From contig JAJDDB010000032.1 in NCBI GenBank assembly GCA_029260575.1, positions 117,958-181,957 on the forward strand: a stretch of 64,000 nucleotides of DNA, read 5' to 3'. Each line of letters opens with the position of its first letter. Within the stretch, counting starts at the first letter, position 1. A model generated the notes under the pieces. The model worked only from the letters and a program-made list of their open reading frames with translations, made no database searches and was not told the origin of the DNA. Positions 46,201-54,974 of this stretch are shown piece after piece. Origin of the DNA: Phycisphaerales bacterium (lineage in GTDB: Bacteria > Planctomycetota > Phycisphaerae > Phycisphaerales > SM1A02). The position numbers and the translations under genes are program-made.

Positions 46201-48017
46201 GAGAATTTGCAGAAGAAATTGCAGATCTCGAAGTCAACCGCCCGCCGGATCAGCTCAGCGATCCACCTGATCAGTATGACGTTCCGCCGCAGGGTTCGGA
46301 CTACCAAGATTCACCGGAGTGGGATATCGGCCCGGCGTATGACCACTGGGTGCGGTGGGTGCGCATCACCCGCGCCTGGGGTATTGATGCAGATCAGGAC
46401 GGTATCTATCAACACGATGAACGGTCGCCGCGCTATGTCATCGGTTCTGCAACCTTCCACGGCGCCAAGGTAAGTCAGTACACCTTGAACCAATACCCCG
46501 CTGATGACCGGTTCTTTCACAGTGGAAATCGATTCGTATTTGCTGCCGATCCGGATGACGATGGCAGTCACACCGGCACACCGCAGGAAGATGTGCCGTG
46601 GTTCTGGCGCGATTATTACCCGGTTGAATCCACCGACATCACAACGCGCAAGCCCACGTTCTTCGATATGAACGACGGCGTGAACACTGAATACCCCGAC
46701 AAGGGCTGGTATTCACAAGGGCGAAATGGTGCTATCCGCAAGGACATGGTCGATACGCAAGCGGTCACCACGGCCAACAGCACAAGCATTCGTCACAACT
46801 TCTCGATGCAGATGGCTCACAAGAACAGCGACTACGAGCAGATCGGCGAAGTGCTCAATAACTGGCTCTGGGGCCATGAAGTGGAGATGAGCGGTATTGG
46901 ACCAAACCGTTATGAGCAGACGATCAATACGTTCTCCGAACATATGGCTCGTCTGGTTGAGGAATTTGCGTCCAATGCTGACCGCACACGCCTGAATCGT
47001 TTGAGTGCCGGCGAAGTCACCGTGGGCTATGACTCCAATACCACAAACATCTATCTCGATTCGTATGCAGCAATTCCCAACCAGGCGCCAGGTTTCCGCG
47101 TGCTTGATCTGTTTGTCTGCGACAGCTACGGCGTCGATCTGGATTTTGACAACGACCTCGTGATCACGCTGCCGGAGATTCAATTCGCAGATGCCAATTT
47201 GCGCTTGTCCAATGCCAACGGTTTCACAGGCCGGCCCGTGCATGGCATGCTCAATCCCAACGTCGCACCGGTGGAAGTGCTTCGGGCGCTGCCGCACTGG
47301 AGCCGCCTTATCTATGAGAACGGCAACTGGTCGCGCAGCATGATTCCAGAGGCAGTTGTGCAATATCGCGAACGCTTCGATGATGATGTTGCGGGCAAGC
47401 CGTACGTGTTGCGCAACCAGATCGACCCCGATTCTGACGGAATGTACAACACCTGGGACGCCGGCCCGGACTACGGTGATCGGGACCAGTTGTTCAGTAA
47501 TCTGCGCGATGACCGCGGTTTCGCTTCCGTTGGCGAGTTGATGATGTTGCAACGGCCGGCGACCGGCGGCGCCCCTGTTGACAACAACAAATGGTCGATC
47601 AATTACGCAGGACTGAATCCGTTTGCGCGTATTTCAAACCCCAATCCGGGCCCCAACCTCGACCGCGAGACAGTGCAACTCAGCACCGATCTGGTTGCGG
47701 ATCGCCGGTACCTGTCGCAGGTGACCGGCGAACCGACTTCGAACGACAAGCTCTGGGATGAAACAGCAGGGGATGCGGAAGAGCGCAACATGCTCTTTGC
47801 CGGCGCATCGAACATGCTGACGACCCGTACTGATACGTTTACGATTTATTTCCGCCTGCGCAGCTTCAAGCAGAACCCGATCAGCGGCCGCTGGGACGCA
47901 ACTGATCCGGAATACATCGTCGATGACAGCCGGTATGTGATGTTGATCGACCGCAGCAATGTCAACAAGCCCGGTGATAAACCGCGGATTCTGTATTTCG
48001 AGAAGCTTCCGAATTGA
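43254..48017 (+). CDS. gspK: giant GspK-like minor pseudopilin/secretion protein
   Basis: A 1587-residue protein, about five times the usual GspK length. One N-terminal membrane segment (NSIVLVSALLVMLVIIATAY, residues 21-40) lacks a canonical prepilin F and E+5 pair, which is typical for GspK (it often has an altered signal). A GspK-type motif lies at about 1325-1360: GMLNPNVAPVEVLRALP then IPEAVVQYRERFDD, followed by FASVGELMMLQ; another N-rich element (NAMINVNTSTRF) lies near 400. Several DxDxDG segments suggest calcium binding. AAGGA 9 bases upstream fixes the ATG at 43254. It closes the block and is followed by a terminator. Confidence 0.78.
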   Translation: MSHMIRVRQSNTHRRGNSIVLVSALLVMLVIIATAYVTRTNAGRVTAKAVQTAESRDANADTVAKMLAQIPADALFVRPLDPTVFGFNPTVPADSNAGRLPAQTYPILFGAEARRLNFDLNYPYNHVPNHDIPFTNWPDGPTLVNTYGLTPASWPKGPGNPSGSTLLSFVHEGNPIGNPGFGDNRWMRDLEPIRIDSRGVGDLDAFSHWRHLTYLAMPTNQWRVVRDISDITNVTGVGGTIEDLTIPVEQWPADPSDAVDTVFSNSAPANIISSNTRYFPFSIDATHFGRWQTWSASLGDYQSMLFGLQGLGDGSFAPGNFYRLRDLDANVSANRFLFGGVHQDRPESEFVFGTARNEVSRFLADSDGDGYTDAFWHLVPLPINNGVRMVAAVSIIPNNAMINVNTSTRFQYTDDVTLLNGGNPGFNSRTRGHGPADIALVGGTISNLDFANWNVGFYDDPLNDGVGVVGIPSFDYFTTNWLRHVDDVGLPGGALTQLQRLDYWRRVGLDPLSASAGSFYRPFSLADDLELRMFYGNNYEWVFSQFEHSVQNMGDGFVRAGPSGISESNELANQLINRALVRDPRHRMTMYSAVRNEEIPHWLQYRWFRDVDNDGFLNINDAASLPFAIQQDIANFPGDFNNIVNAFFAQQRFKLDLREPVFNTAGGLFEPGLGRLTFRERLPIALMHALDDWQPRQGAAQREGNSYHGSYSVSLSGGAGASNPNSELGETQRMAASLAANMLAARDDDYLIHLSDDPTTPDVEGPVPVSEVSLNSADVERQFIGVEPQPFFVEAYIGHIYKAILVPAGDFEDHPYLNAGNHVVLHGDGNNSTVVVVQIANPFDVPIDLGEYKLFVFGQEFDIGANMTVNDRILQPASPEQPTTAIFYAIEDDIGTGGLPNLRNKWMDFLDIEATDLTPDTIVHRVMSWSTDRDEYDTWAGDVDIHAFELKRIVEDPVGSGTFVDVVLDRFEPGTGTLANTSREFAEEIADLEVNRPPDQLSDPPDQYDVPPQGSDYQDSPEWDIGPAYDHWVRWVRITRAWGIDADQDGIYQHDERSPRYVIGSATFHGAKVSQYTLNQYPADDRFFHSGNRFVFAADPDDDGSHTGTPQEDVPWFWRDYYPVESTDITTRKPTFFDMNDGVNTEYPDKGWYSQGRNGAIRKDMVDTQAVTTANSTSIRHNFSMQMAHKNSDYEQIGEVLNNWLWGHEVEMSGIGPNRYEQTINTFSEHMARLVEEFASNADRTRLNRLSAGEVTVGYDSNTTNIYLDSYAAIPNQAPGFRVLDLFVCDSYGVDLDFDNDLVITLPEIQFADANLRLSNANGFTGRPVHGMLNPNVAPVEVLRALPHWSRLIYENGNWSRSMIPEAVVQYRERFDDDVAGKPYVLRNQIDPDSDGMYNTWDAGPDYGDRDQLFSNLRDDRGFASVGELMMLQRPATGGAPVDNNKWSINYAGLNPFARISNPNPGPNLDRETVQLSTDLVADRRYLSQVTGEPTSNDKLWDETAGDAEERNMLFAGASNMLTTRTDTFTIYFRLRSFKQNPISGRWDATDPEYIVDDSRYVMLIDRSNVNKPGDKPRILYFEKLPN

Positions 48018-48344
48018 TGTAAGGATTACGTAGTGTTCAGGATTTGTTTTTACTGAGTACATCCAAGGCCGCGTCCCGTCACGCTCGTCTGCTCATGGGG
48101 CGCGGTCGTTTTTTCAAATTCCTTTGCCGCGCATTGTTCCCGGCCGATAACTACGCCCGTTCGGCCGCACTGTGCGGAAAACTTCTTGCCGGGCCGACTG
48201 TCGGGAGTACCATTGATCTCAATGGATGAAGATTCCGAGGTCCGGTCGGTGTATCGGGGCTGTGGGGAAAGATGTCCGGAGGCTCGTCGTCCGGGACCAA
48301 CGTACGGCTGATCATGCGATGAGCCTGAACCGAGGGTGCAGAAG
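48018..48344. other. 327-base gap between gspK and the metalloprotease gene
   Basis: Holds the terminator at 48067-48114 and nothing else that I can name. No convincing promoter was seen; the protease gene must have one in the ~230 bases after the terminator. Confidence 0.45.
48067..48114 (+). terminator. rho-independent terminator after the secretion block
   Basis: An 11-bp GC-rich stem (GGCCGCGTCCC with GGGGCGCGGTC, two G-T pairs) around a 19-base loop, followed at once by GTTTTTTC. It is the clearest terminator in the window and marks the end of the GspE-to-GspK block. Confidence 0.8.
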
Positions 48345-51300
48345 ATGAAGATGTTGCGATCGTTGGCCAGTTGCGGCTGGGCTGCTGTGAATGCTCTGGC
48401 TGTCTCGTTGGTGGTGTGCGCAGGAGGCGAATCGGCCGCGGCTGACGACATAGCAATTACGCATTCGAAACCGCCGCTGGATCTGCGTGCGATGATCGCT
48501 GCGCGCATGGATGTCGCCGAATTTGAGATTCAGGCAATCAATATCCCCGCCGGCGCGCGCGGCACTGTGCGAATTCCCTTTACGCTCGATCAACAACCGG
48601 CAGAGCTTGCATTGCGGCCGCATTCAGTTCGCGCTACGGGATTTGCTGTCTACACGTCGGATGGAAGCGGCAGGCAGGTGCGCGTGCCGACTGCGCCGCC
48701 ACGCACCTACCGCGGATCATTGACAGGCAGTTCCGATTCACTCGTCGCCGCAACGATTACCGGCGGAACCGTCACTGCGCTGATTCGTCATGACGAAGAA
48801 TTCTGGGTCATTGAACCCGTCAGTCAGAACATACAACCCGGCGAACACAATCTGCACGTCGTGTATCGGCAGACGGATGTCATTGCCGGCAACTGGACCT
48901 GCGGCACTGCGGACGATCCGAATATACCGCGGCCCAACGGCGACATTCCGCAGTCGCGCGGCGGCGGGGGGGTTGCGACATCGTGTATCAAGGTGGCTGA
49001 ACTAGCTATCGATGCAGATGCTGAGTATTTCCAGCTCAACAACAGCTCGATTCTCGATACGACGATGGATATCGAAACCATCATGAACGCGGTTAATCTG
49101 ATATACGGCTTCCAGGTCGGAATCGAACACCTCATCACCGACCTGATTATTCATACGCAAATTGCTGTCGATCCATTCACCAGCAACGCGGCTGGGGGTT
49201 TGCTTACCGAATTCGGCGATTACCGAATCGCCAACCCGTACAACAATCCATTTGACGTTGCGCATCTCTTTACCGGCAAGGAAATCCAGGGAAGCGTAAT
49301 CGGTGTGGCGTGGCTGGGCGCGATCTGTGACACGCAGCGCCAATACGGCCTGTCGCAGTCGCAGTTCACAGAGAATTTTCTGAATCGGGTGATTCTGACG
49401 ACGCATGAACTCGGCCATAACTGGAACGGTCGACATTGCGATTTTGATGCGGACTGCGGCGTCATGTGTTCTGCAGTCGCAAGTTGCGCAGGGCCGGGCG
49501 ATGTCTTCGGCGAAACGTCGCGAACGGACATTATTGCGTTTCGAAACGGCGCGCCGTGTCTCGGCGATGGATCAGGGTCGTTCGCAGCAGCCGGCACACT
49601 TCTAGCGCTCGACCCCGAACCGAACGCAAACTTCGGCGCTGCAGTCGACATCATTGGATCGACCGCAATTGTCGGCGCATTCAATGATGATGAAGTCGGC
49701 ACCAATAGCGGTGCGGCGTATATCTATGAATTTGACGGCAACGCATGGGTGCAGGCGCCGAAGATTCTTCCAAATCCCAAGGATCACGATGCATTTGATC
49801 GTTTCGGTATCGCGACAGCCATTGACGAAGACAACGATGTTGTTACGGCGGTGATCGGTGCTGACCTTGACGATGGGCTGTTCGGATCGTCCGGATCGGC
49901 GTATATATTCCGTAAATCCGCAGAGCAATGGGTGCAGCAGCAGCGATTGTTCAAGCCGATGAAGGCGGTCGGCGATTCGTTCGGCTTTGATGTAGATATC
50001 AGCGGACAGTACGTGATTGTCGGCGCGCCGCGCGACAACATTAAGGGCAACGACTCTGGGGCTGCGTTTATCTACAAGGATGACGGGCTTGGATTCACGC
50101 ATCTGCGAACGCTGGGGGCTGGGCTGTTCGGCGACATTAATGATCAATACGGAGCGGCGGTGGCAATCAGCTCCGACCCTGAGCATGGCAGTGTCGCAGT
50201 TGTCGGCGCATGGATGGACGATGAAACCGGGGCCAATGCCGGTGCTGCATATGTGTACAGGCTTATCCCGGGCAAGAAGAAGAACGATCCAAATGTCTGG
50301 CAATTCGAGCAGAAGCTGTGCCCGGCAGCGGTCGGAGATCAATTTGGCTGGTCGGTAGCCGTGACGGGAAACCAAATTGCTGTCGGCGCATGGAAAGATG
50401 ATGAACTCGGCATCAATGCGGGCAAGGTGTATGTCTACACCTATGACCCGGATTCCGGTCAATGGCCAACGCCCGAAGAAGTCACTGATCCGTCGCTTGT
50501 GGCCGGTGATAATTTCGGATCATCAGTCGACATCGAAGATGATGTGCTCGTTGTCGGAGCATATCTCGATGACATAGTGGACACAGATGCGGGTGTGGTT
50601 CACATGTTCCGCAACCTTGCCGCCGGGTGGACATCCGTGGGGAGGTTCGTTCCCGCAGACCTTGTTGCCAGTGATCAACTGGGTTTCAAAGTCGCGCTCA
50701 GCGGCGATCTTGTCATCGGTGGCGCGTGGATGCACGAAGACACAGATATGGGGCAGGGATCGTCATACATTTTTCTTGTCGCGCCGGATCCGAGTGACTG
50801 CGATGGAAGCGGGCTTCCCGACCAATGCGAAATTGAATCGGGCATTCTTCCTGACTGCAACGGCAACGGTATTCCCGATGGTTGTGACATTTCCGACATG
50901 ACATCGCTCGATGATGATCTGAACGGTATTCCTGATGAGTGCGATCAGGACTGCAACGGCAACATGATTACCGATTCAACTGAAATCGGCAACGGAACAG
51001 CATTTGATTGCAATGAAAATGGCATTCCCGATGCGTGTGATCTCAACCCTGCTGACCCCGATGGCGACGGCATTGTCAGCGCCGACATCGACATGAACGG
51101 CGTACCCGATGAATGCTCGCCCGACTGCAACGCCAACGGCATTCCCGATTCGACGGACATATCCGGCGGCGGTTCGTTTGATTGCAATGCCAACGGCATT
51201 CCTGATGAATGTGATCGGATGGATTTTCTGGCAGAATCGGCTCAGCTCGGCCCGGTCGGCCCTGCCGATCAGCAGACATTTACGCTCAACGCGGCAACGA

Positions 51301-51950
51301 CCTCGCCACAGTGGGCGCTCGGTGATGTTTCGATAACCGTGACCGCGAACGCTGATCTTCGACTTGCCAGTGAATATGTCAGTTTGTTGCTTGACGGCAA
51401 TCTGATTTTCGAATTGTTCCGATCCGGTGCGCTGGATTGCCCGGTTGATTCCGGAAGTTCGCCCGATGTGGAGACACGGTTCATTCCTGCAGACGACTGG
51501 AACCGCGCGATTCGACGAGACAACGAGGCAATTCTGCTGTTTGATCCCAGTGGAAGTGTGGATCCAAGTGCATGTCCGGGCGGGTCTTGGCTGCAAGCGA
51601 CTGTGACGTACGCATCGGGCGACTGTAACAACAACAACATGCTCGATTCCTGCGAAGTCATTGCGGGTACTGTTCTGGACTGCAATGCCAATGGCATTCC
51701 TGATGAGTGTGAACTTGCCTTGTTCGACTGCAACGGCAACGGTGTGCCCGACGATTGCGATTTCGCCCCCGCAGATATCGATGGCAACGGCGCAGTCGAC
51801 ATATTCGACCTGCTTGATCTGCTTGCTGCGTGGGGGCCGTGCCCCGGCTGCCCGGAGGACATCACCGACGCGATCGGAGTCGGGCCGGACGGCGCTGTAG
51901 ACGTGTTTGATCTGCTCGAAATGCTCGCTGCGTGGACAGCCTGTCCGTAA
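48345..51950 (+). CDS. secreted metzincin-like metalloprotease with FG-GAP, calcium repeats and dockerin-like tail
   Basis: A 1201-residue exported protein. Signal peptide 1-33. The catalytic zinc motif is HELGHNWNGRH (354-364), with a Met-turn candidate CGVMCS at 371-376, placing it near the reprolysin/M12 group; the usual Gly at the eighth position is Asn. About seven FG-GAP-like repeats follow (for example FGAAVDIIGSTAIVGAFNDD), then repeats of the type DCNGNGIPDGCD that resemble thrombospondin type 3 calcium sites, and finally a dockerin-like module (IFDLLDLLAAWG and VFDLLEMLAAWT). GAGGG 8 bases upstream sets the ATG at 48345. Located just after the secretion block, so it may be a substrate. 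Confidence 0.85.
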   Translation: MKMLRSLASCGWAAVNALAVSLVVCAGGESAAADDIAITHSKPPLDLRAMIAARMDVAEFEIQAINIPAGARGTVRIPFTLDQQPAELALRPHSVRATGFAVYTSDGSGRQVRVPTAPPRTYRGSLTGSSDSLVAATITGGTVTALIRHDEEFWVIEPVSQNIQPGEHNLHVVYRQTDVIAGNWTCGTADDPNIPRPNGDIPQSRGGGGVATSCIKVAELAIDADAEYFQLNNSSILDTTMDIETIMNAVNLIYGFQVGIEHLITDLIIHTQIAVDPFTSNAAGGLLTEFGDYRIANPYNNPFDVAHLFTGKEIQGSVIGVAWLGAICDTQRQYGLSQSQFTENFLNRVILTTHELGHNWNGRHCDFDADCGVMCSAVASCAGPGDVFGETSRTDIIAFRNGAPCLGDGSGSFAAAGTLLALDPEPNANFGAAVDIIGSTAIVGAFNDDEVGTNSGAAYIYEFDGNAWVQAPKILPNPKDHDAFDRFGIATAIDEDNDVVTAVIGADLDDGLFGSSGSAYIFRKSAEQWVQQQRLFKPMKAVGDSFGFDVDISGQYVIVGAPRDNIKGNDSGAAFIYKDDGLGFTHLRTLGAGLFGDINDQYGAAVAISSDPEHGSVAVVGAWMDDETGANAGAAYVYRLIPGKKKNDPNVWQFEQKLCPAAVGDQFGWSVAVTGNQIAVGAWKDDELGINAGKVYVYTYDPDSGQWPTPEEVTDPSLVAGDNFGSSVDIEDDVLVVGAYLDDIVDTDAGVVHMFRNLAAGWTSVGRFVPADLVASDQLGFKVALSGDLVIGGAWMHEDTDMGQGSSYIFLVAPDPSDCDGSGLPDQCEIESGILPDCNGNGIPDGCDISDMTSLDDDLNGIPDECDQDCNGNMITDSTEIGNGTAFDCNENGIPDACDLNPADPDGDGIVSADIDMNGVPDECSPDCNANGIPDSTDISGGGSFDCNANGIPDECDRMDFLAESAQLGPVGPADQQTFTLNAATTSPQWALGDVSITVTANADLRLASEYVSLLLDGNLIFELFRSGALDCPVDSGSSPDVETRFIPADDWNRAIRRDNEAILLFDPSGSVDPSACPGGSWLQATVTYASGDCNNNNMLDSCEVIAGTVLDCNANGIPDECELALFDCNGNGVPDDCDFAPADIDGNGAVDIFDLLDLLAAWGPCPGCPEDITDAIGVGPDGAVDVFDLLEMLAAWTACP

Positions 51951-51973
51951 GCCTTGGGAGTTGCGGGATCAGA

Positions 51974-52756
51974 TCAATGTTTCGCTTCGGTTTCAATCGC
52001 GCCGAAGCGGCGCTGTCGGCGTGCGTATTCACGCAGCGCATCATGCAGCGCTTCAACGCGGAAGTCCGGCCAGTGCATATCAGTGACGTACAACTCTGCG
52101 TAGCTGATCTGCCAGAGCAGATAGTTGGACACGCGCATTTCACCTGCTGTACGAATCAGCAAGTCAGGATCGGGAATCCCCGCTGAATACAGATGTGAAC
52201 TGATCGTCTGCTCATCGATCTGCGCCGCGTCGAGTTCGCCGGTGCGAACCTTCTCTGCAATCGCGCGCGTCGCATCAACAAGCTCCGCGCGTGCGCCGTA
52301 GTTCAGCGCCAGCGCCAGCGTGATACCCTTGAATGATTTCGAAAGCTCGATCGTCTCGTCCAATATGTCAAGCACATGGTCCGGCAGGCCGTCGCGTCGA
52401 CCAAGATGCACGAGCCGCACCTGGTTCTCGATCAGTGCATCGCGCTCTTCGACAAGGCTCTGCACCAGCAACTCCATCAGCGCGTTGACTTCGTCTTGAG
52501 GCCGTTTCCAGTTCTCGATGGAGAACGAATACAACGTCAGGTATTTGATGCCGAGTTTGCCGCATTCGGTCAGCACCGCACGGACAGATTCCGCGCCTTC
52601 TCGATGTCCGAACACACGGGCCTTACCCTGTGCCTGAGCCCAGCGGCCGTTGCCGTCCATGATGATCGCTATATGCAGCGGCAGTTTTTCCGCAGGTATC
52701 TGCAATTGCTGCGGCGCAGCGGATTGCGCGAGTGTTTCGTCGGTAGCGTCTGGCAT
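51974..52756 (-). CDS. uppS: isoprenyl transferase (undecaprenyl diphosphate synthase family)
   Basis: A 260-residue cis-prenyltransferase making the C55 lipid carrier for peptidoglycan. Signatures: IAIIMDGNGRWAQ with the catalytic Asp, RVFGHREGAESVRAVLTECG, YLTLYSFSIENWKRP, and GITLALALNYGARAELVDAT, ending DLLIRTAGEMRVSNYLLWQI. The C-terminal tail is slightly longer than usual. The 25 residues before the core are variable. 57 bases downstream of purA on the same strand. Confidence 0.95.
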   Translation of the reverse strand: MPDATDETLAQSAAPQQLQIPAEKLPLHIAIIMDGNGRWAQAQGKARVFGHREGAESVRAVLTECGKLGIKYLTLYSFSIENWKRPQDEVNALMELLVQSLVEERDALIENQVRLVHLGRRDGLPDHVLDILDETIELSKSFKGITLALALNYGARAELVDATRAIAEKVRTGELDAAQIDEQTISSHLYSAGIPDPDLLIRTAGEMRVSNYLLWQISYAELYVTDMHWPDFRVEALHDALREYARRQRRFGAIETEAKH

Positions 52757-52813
52757 GTGTGTCCTGCCGGTCGTTACGGTTGATATGCCGCAGGTGTTCG
52801 GCTTTTCCGCAAT

Positions 52814-54145
52814 TCATGCTTCAACAAGTGTCTGCAGTCGTTCCGGACCAACGCTCACAATCTCGATAGGTACGCCGACGAATTGCTCGATGCGATCAAG
52901 ATACCGCTGCGCCGCATCTGGAAGCGACTTGCGATCGGTCAGGTCATCAATGGTCTCCTGCCAGCCGGAGAATTCTTCATACACCGGTGTGATGCGTCCT
53001 AACCGAGCTGCATCGGGAATGAACCGATCGCTGCGCGTGCCGTCGGGAAGTTCATAGGCCGTGCAGATCCTCAATGTCTCCAGTCCGCTCAGGACGTCCA
53101 GCAGCATGCACGCAAGTTGGGTCGCGCCGCTGATCATCGCAGAATAGCGCACCGCAACCAGATCGAGCCAGCCGCAACGTCGCGGCCGGCCAGTCGTCGT
53201 GCCGTATTCGCGACCACGCTCCCGGATTGCATCCCCGATGTCGTTGGTTAGCTCTGTTGGGAACGGTCCTGCTCCGACGCGCGTGGAATACGCCTTCATG
53301 ATTCCATAGACCGAGCCGATCATCGACCCGGGGAGTCCAGTACCGGAGGGAATCCCCAATGCCGAGCAATTTGAACTCGTCACATACGGATACGTGCCGT
53401 GGTCGATATCCAGCAGGCAGGCATTCGCGCCTTCAAAGAGAAACCTCTTGCCGGCTGCGGACAGTTCATGCAGCAGGTACGTCGTGTCGGTTATGTGCTG
53501 ACTGAGTTGCCTGCCCATGTCGAAGTATTGTTCGGTCAGCGCATCGGCATCAAGCGGCTCGGTATCGACGCCGAGCGCTTTCAATTCAGCACTGCGCAGC
53601 GAGCAGATGACGGTCAGCTTCTCATGCAACACATTTCGATCAAGCAGATCGCCCATGCGAATGGACGTGGAACGGTGCACCTTGTCTGCGTACGCGGGGC
53701 CGATTCCGCGGCGCGTCGTGCCGATGGAGAGCCCGCCTTCTCGGCCGATCACTGCCGTTTCAAGAAATGTCTCGAGCGCTGCATCATGCACTTTGTGATA
53801 CGGCATAACGACATGTGCACGATCGGAAATGACCAGATTGTCGCCGACGTGTATGCCGCGCTCAGTCAGTTGCGCTATTTCGTGAAGGACGACTTCGGGG
53901 TCAACGACAACCCCGTTGCCGATGACGCACATCGTATCGGGCGACAGTATGCCCACAGGTATCAAGTGCAGGGCATAGCGCTGGTCGCCGATGACAACGG
54001 AATGCCCGGCATTTGCGCCGCCGTTATAGCGCACCGTCACGTCGTGGCGGGCTGTCAGCAGATCAACGATCTTGCCCTTGCCTTCATCGCCCCATTGCAG
54101 GCCGACGAGAGCGGTGTGCTGGCCGGATGTACTCGTTTGTTTCAT
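52814..54145 (-). CDS. purA: adenylosuccinate synthetase
   Basis: A 443-residue cytosolic enzyme joining IMP and aspartate using GTP, the first committed step to AMP. Signatures: ALVGLQWGDEGKGKIVDLLT, VRYNGGANAGHSVV, GTTRRGIGPAYADKVHRSTS, FEGANACLLDIDHGTYPYVT and GRPRRCGWLDLVAVRYSA. Length is that of the family. The GTG at 54166 would add seven residues; ATG 54145 is used. Upstream of uppS. Confidence 0.96.
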   Translation of the reverse strand: MKQTSTSGQHTALVGLQWGDEGKGKIVDLLTARHDVTVRYNGGANAGHSVVIGDQRYALHLIPVGILSPDTMCVIGNGVVVDPEVVLHEIAQLTERGIHVGDNLVISDRAHVVMPYHKVHDAALETFLETAVIGREGGLSIGTTRRGIGPAYADKVHRSTSIRMGDLLDRNVLHEKLTVICSLRSAELKALGVDTEPLDADALTEQYFDMGRQLSQHITDTTYLLHELSAAGKRFLFEGANACLLDIDHGTYPYVTSSNCSALGIPSGTGLPGSMIGSVYGIMKAYSTRVGAGPFPTELTNDIGDAIRERGREYGTTTGRPRRCGWLDLVAVRYSAMISGATQLACMLLDVLSGLETLRICTAYELPDGTRSDRFIPDAARLGRITPVYEEFSGWQETIDDLTDRKSLPDAAQRYLDRIEQFVGVPIEIVSVGPERLQTLVEA

Positions 54146-54306
54146 TTCAATCTGCCGATTCTGCACGGTCGTTTCCCAATGATTATCCGACGTTGATGCG
54201 ACAGGAAGGCAAGCTATGAGCCTTGTAGAGGTCAGTCAAGGAGATGGCCGACTTCCAGCCGAAGTCAGGCTTGGTCCGGGTCGATATCAGGAATCGGCAG
54301 GTTGCC

Positions 54307-54313
54307 GAGGAGG
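54307..54313 (+). promoter_or_regulatory. Shine-Dalgarno setting the GTG start at 54321
   Basis: GAGGAGG, 7 bases before a GTG. It favours a 59-residue product over the 94-residue frame from 54216. Confidence 0.6.
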
Positions 54314-54320
54314 CACTCGC

Positions 54321-54500
54321 GTGTCAGATCAGGACACAATTCGCATTAAATGTCCGAATCTTTCGTGCCAGCGGATTCTTGCTGTGCCGTGTTCGGCGCG
54401 CGGGAAGCTCGTACGGTGCCGGGTGTGCGGCTTCACGCTGCGCGTGCCGCAGAAGGCAGCCGCCGAACCGGCTGAGTCATCCAAGAACAAGGCAGGTTGA
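54321..54500 (+). CDS. small MJ0042-like zinc-ribbon protein
   Basis: A 59-residue protein: IKCPNLSCQRILAVPCSARG then LVRCRVCGFTLRVP, the two cysteine pairs of an MJ0042-type zinc ribbon, with an Ala/Glu/Lys tail. Such domains are often fused to membrane or regulatory proteins; here the domain stands alone. GTG start chosen from the strong Shine-Dalgarno. It ends 7 bases before the convergent FHA gene. No role can be assigned. Confidence 0.6.
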   Translation: MSDQDTIRIKCPNLSCQRILAVPCSARGKLVRCRVCGFTLRVPQKAAAEPAESSKNKAG

Positions 54501-54506
54501 GCGCGA

Positions 54507-54974
54507 TCAGACGTCCGCAATCGGCGATTGCCGGGGCTTGGGCTGCTGCAGCACGACAATTTCAGCCGACCCAGCCGGCTGGAAGTTTGTCACCTGTGCC
54601 TGTGCTGTGGGGGTCTCTGCAAACGCATGCAGCGTGAACTCTGTCGGGCCGACGCCGATCCGGTCACCGTGGCGAATCGGTCCGTTCTTCAAGGGTTGTC
54701 CGTTCACAAGCGTGCCGATCTCCGAGCCGAGATCAGTCAGCATTAGCCCATTGCCGTTATCGACCAGCTCGCAGTGCCGGGGGCCGATCATGGGCAGCGC
54801 CACCTGGACATCGCTGCGCGAAAGCCGCCCGATCACAAATCTCTTGCGGTTGATCTTGAATTCACGCGATGAACCATCTGCACAGCGCATAACCAACTGA
54901 TATCGAGCAGCAGTCGAATCCGAAGAGTCGGACACGCTAGAATCGCCGTCGAATGCAAGTGGTTTTGAATCCAT
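54507..54974 (-). CDS. FHA-domain protein
   Basis: A 155-residue cytosolic protein. The forkhead-associated domain (about residues 45-110) is visible as FVIGRLSRSDVQVALP, GPRHCEL, LTDLGSEIGTLVNGQ and DRIGVG, with the Gly-Arg and Ser/His residues that bind phosphothreonine. The N-terminal 20 residues are Ser/Asp-rich and the C-terminal 35 are disordered. Its ATG (54974-54972) overlaps the ATG of hemW on the other strand (54973-54975). The open frame to 55127 runs deep into hemW and is rejected. Kinase partner unknown. Confidence 0.85.
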   Translation of the reverse strand: MDSKPLAFDGDSSVSDSSDSTAARYQLVMRCADGSSREFKINRKRFVIGRLSRSDVQVALPMIGPRHCELVDNGNGLMLTDLGSEIGTLVNGQPLKNGPIRHGDRIGVGPTEFTLHAFAETPTAQAQVTNFQPAGSAEIVVLQQPKPRQSPIADV

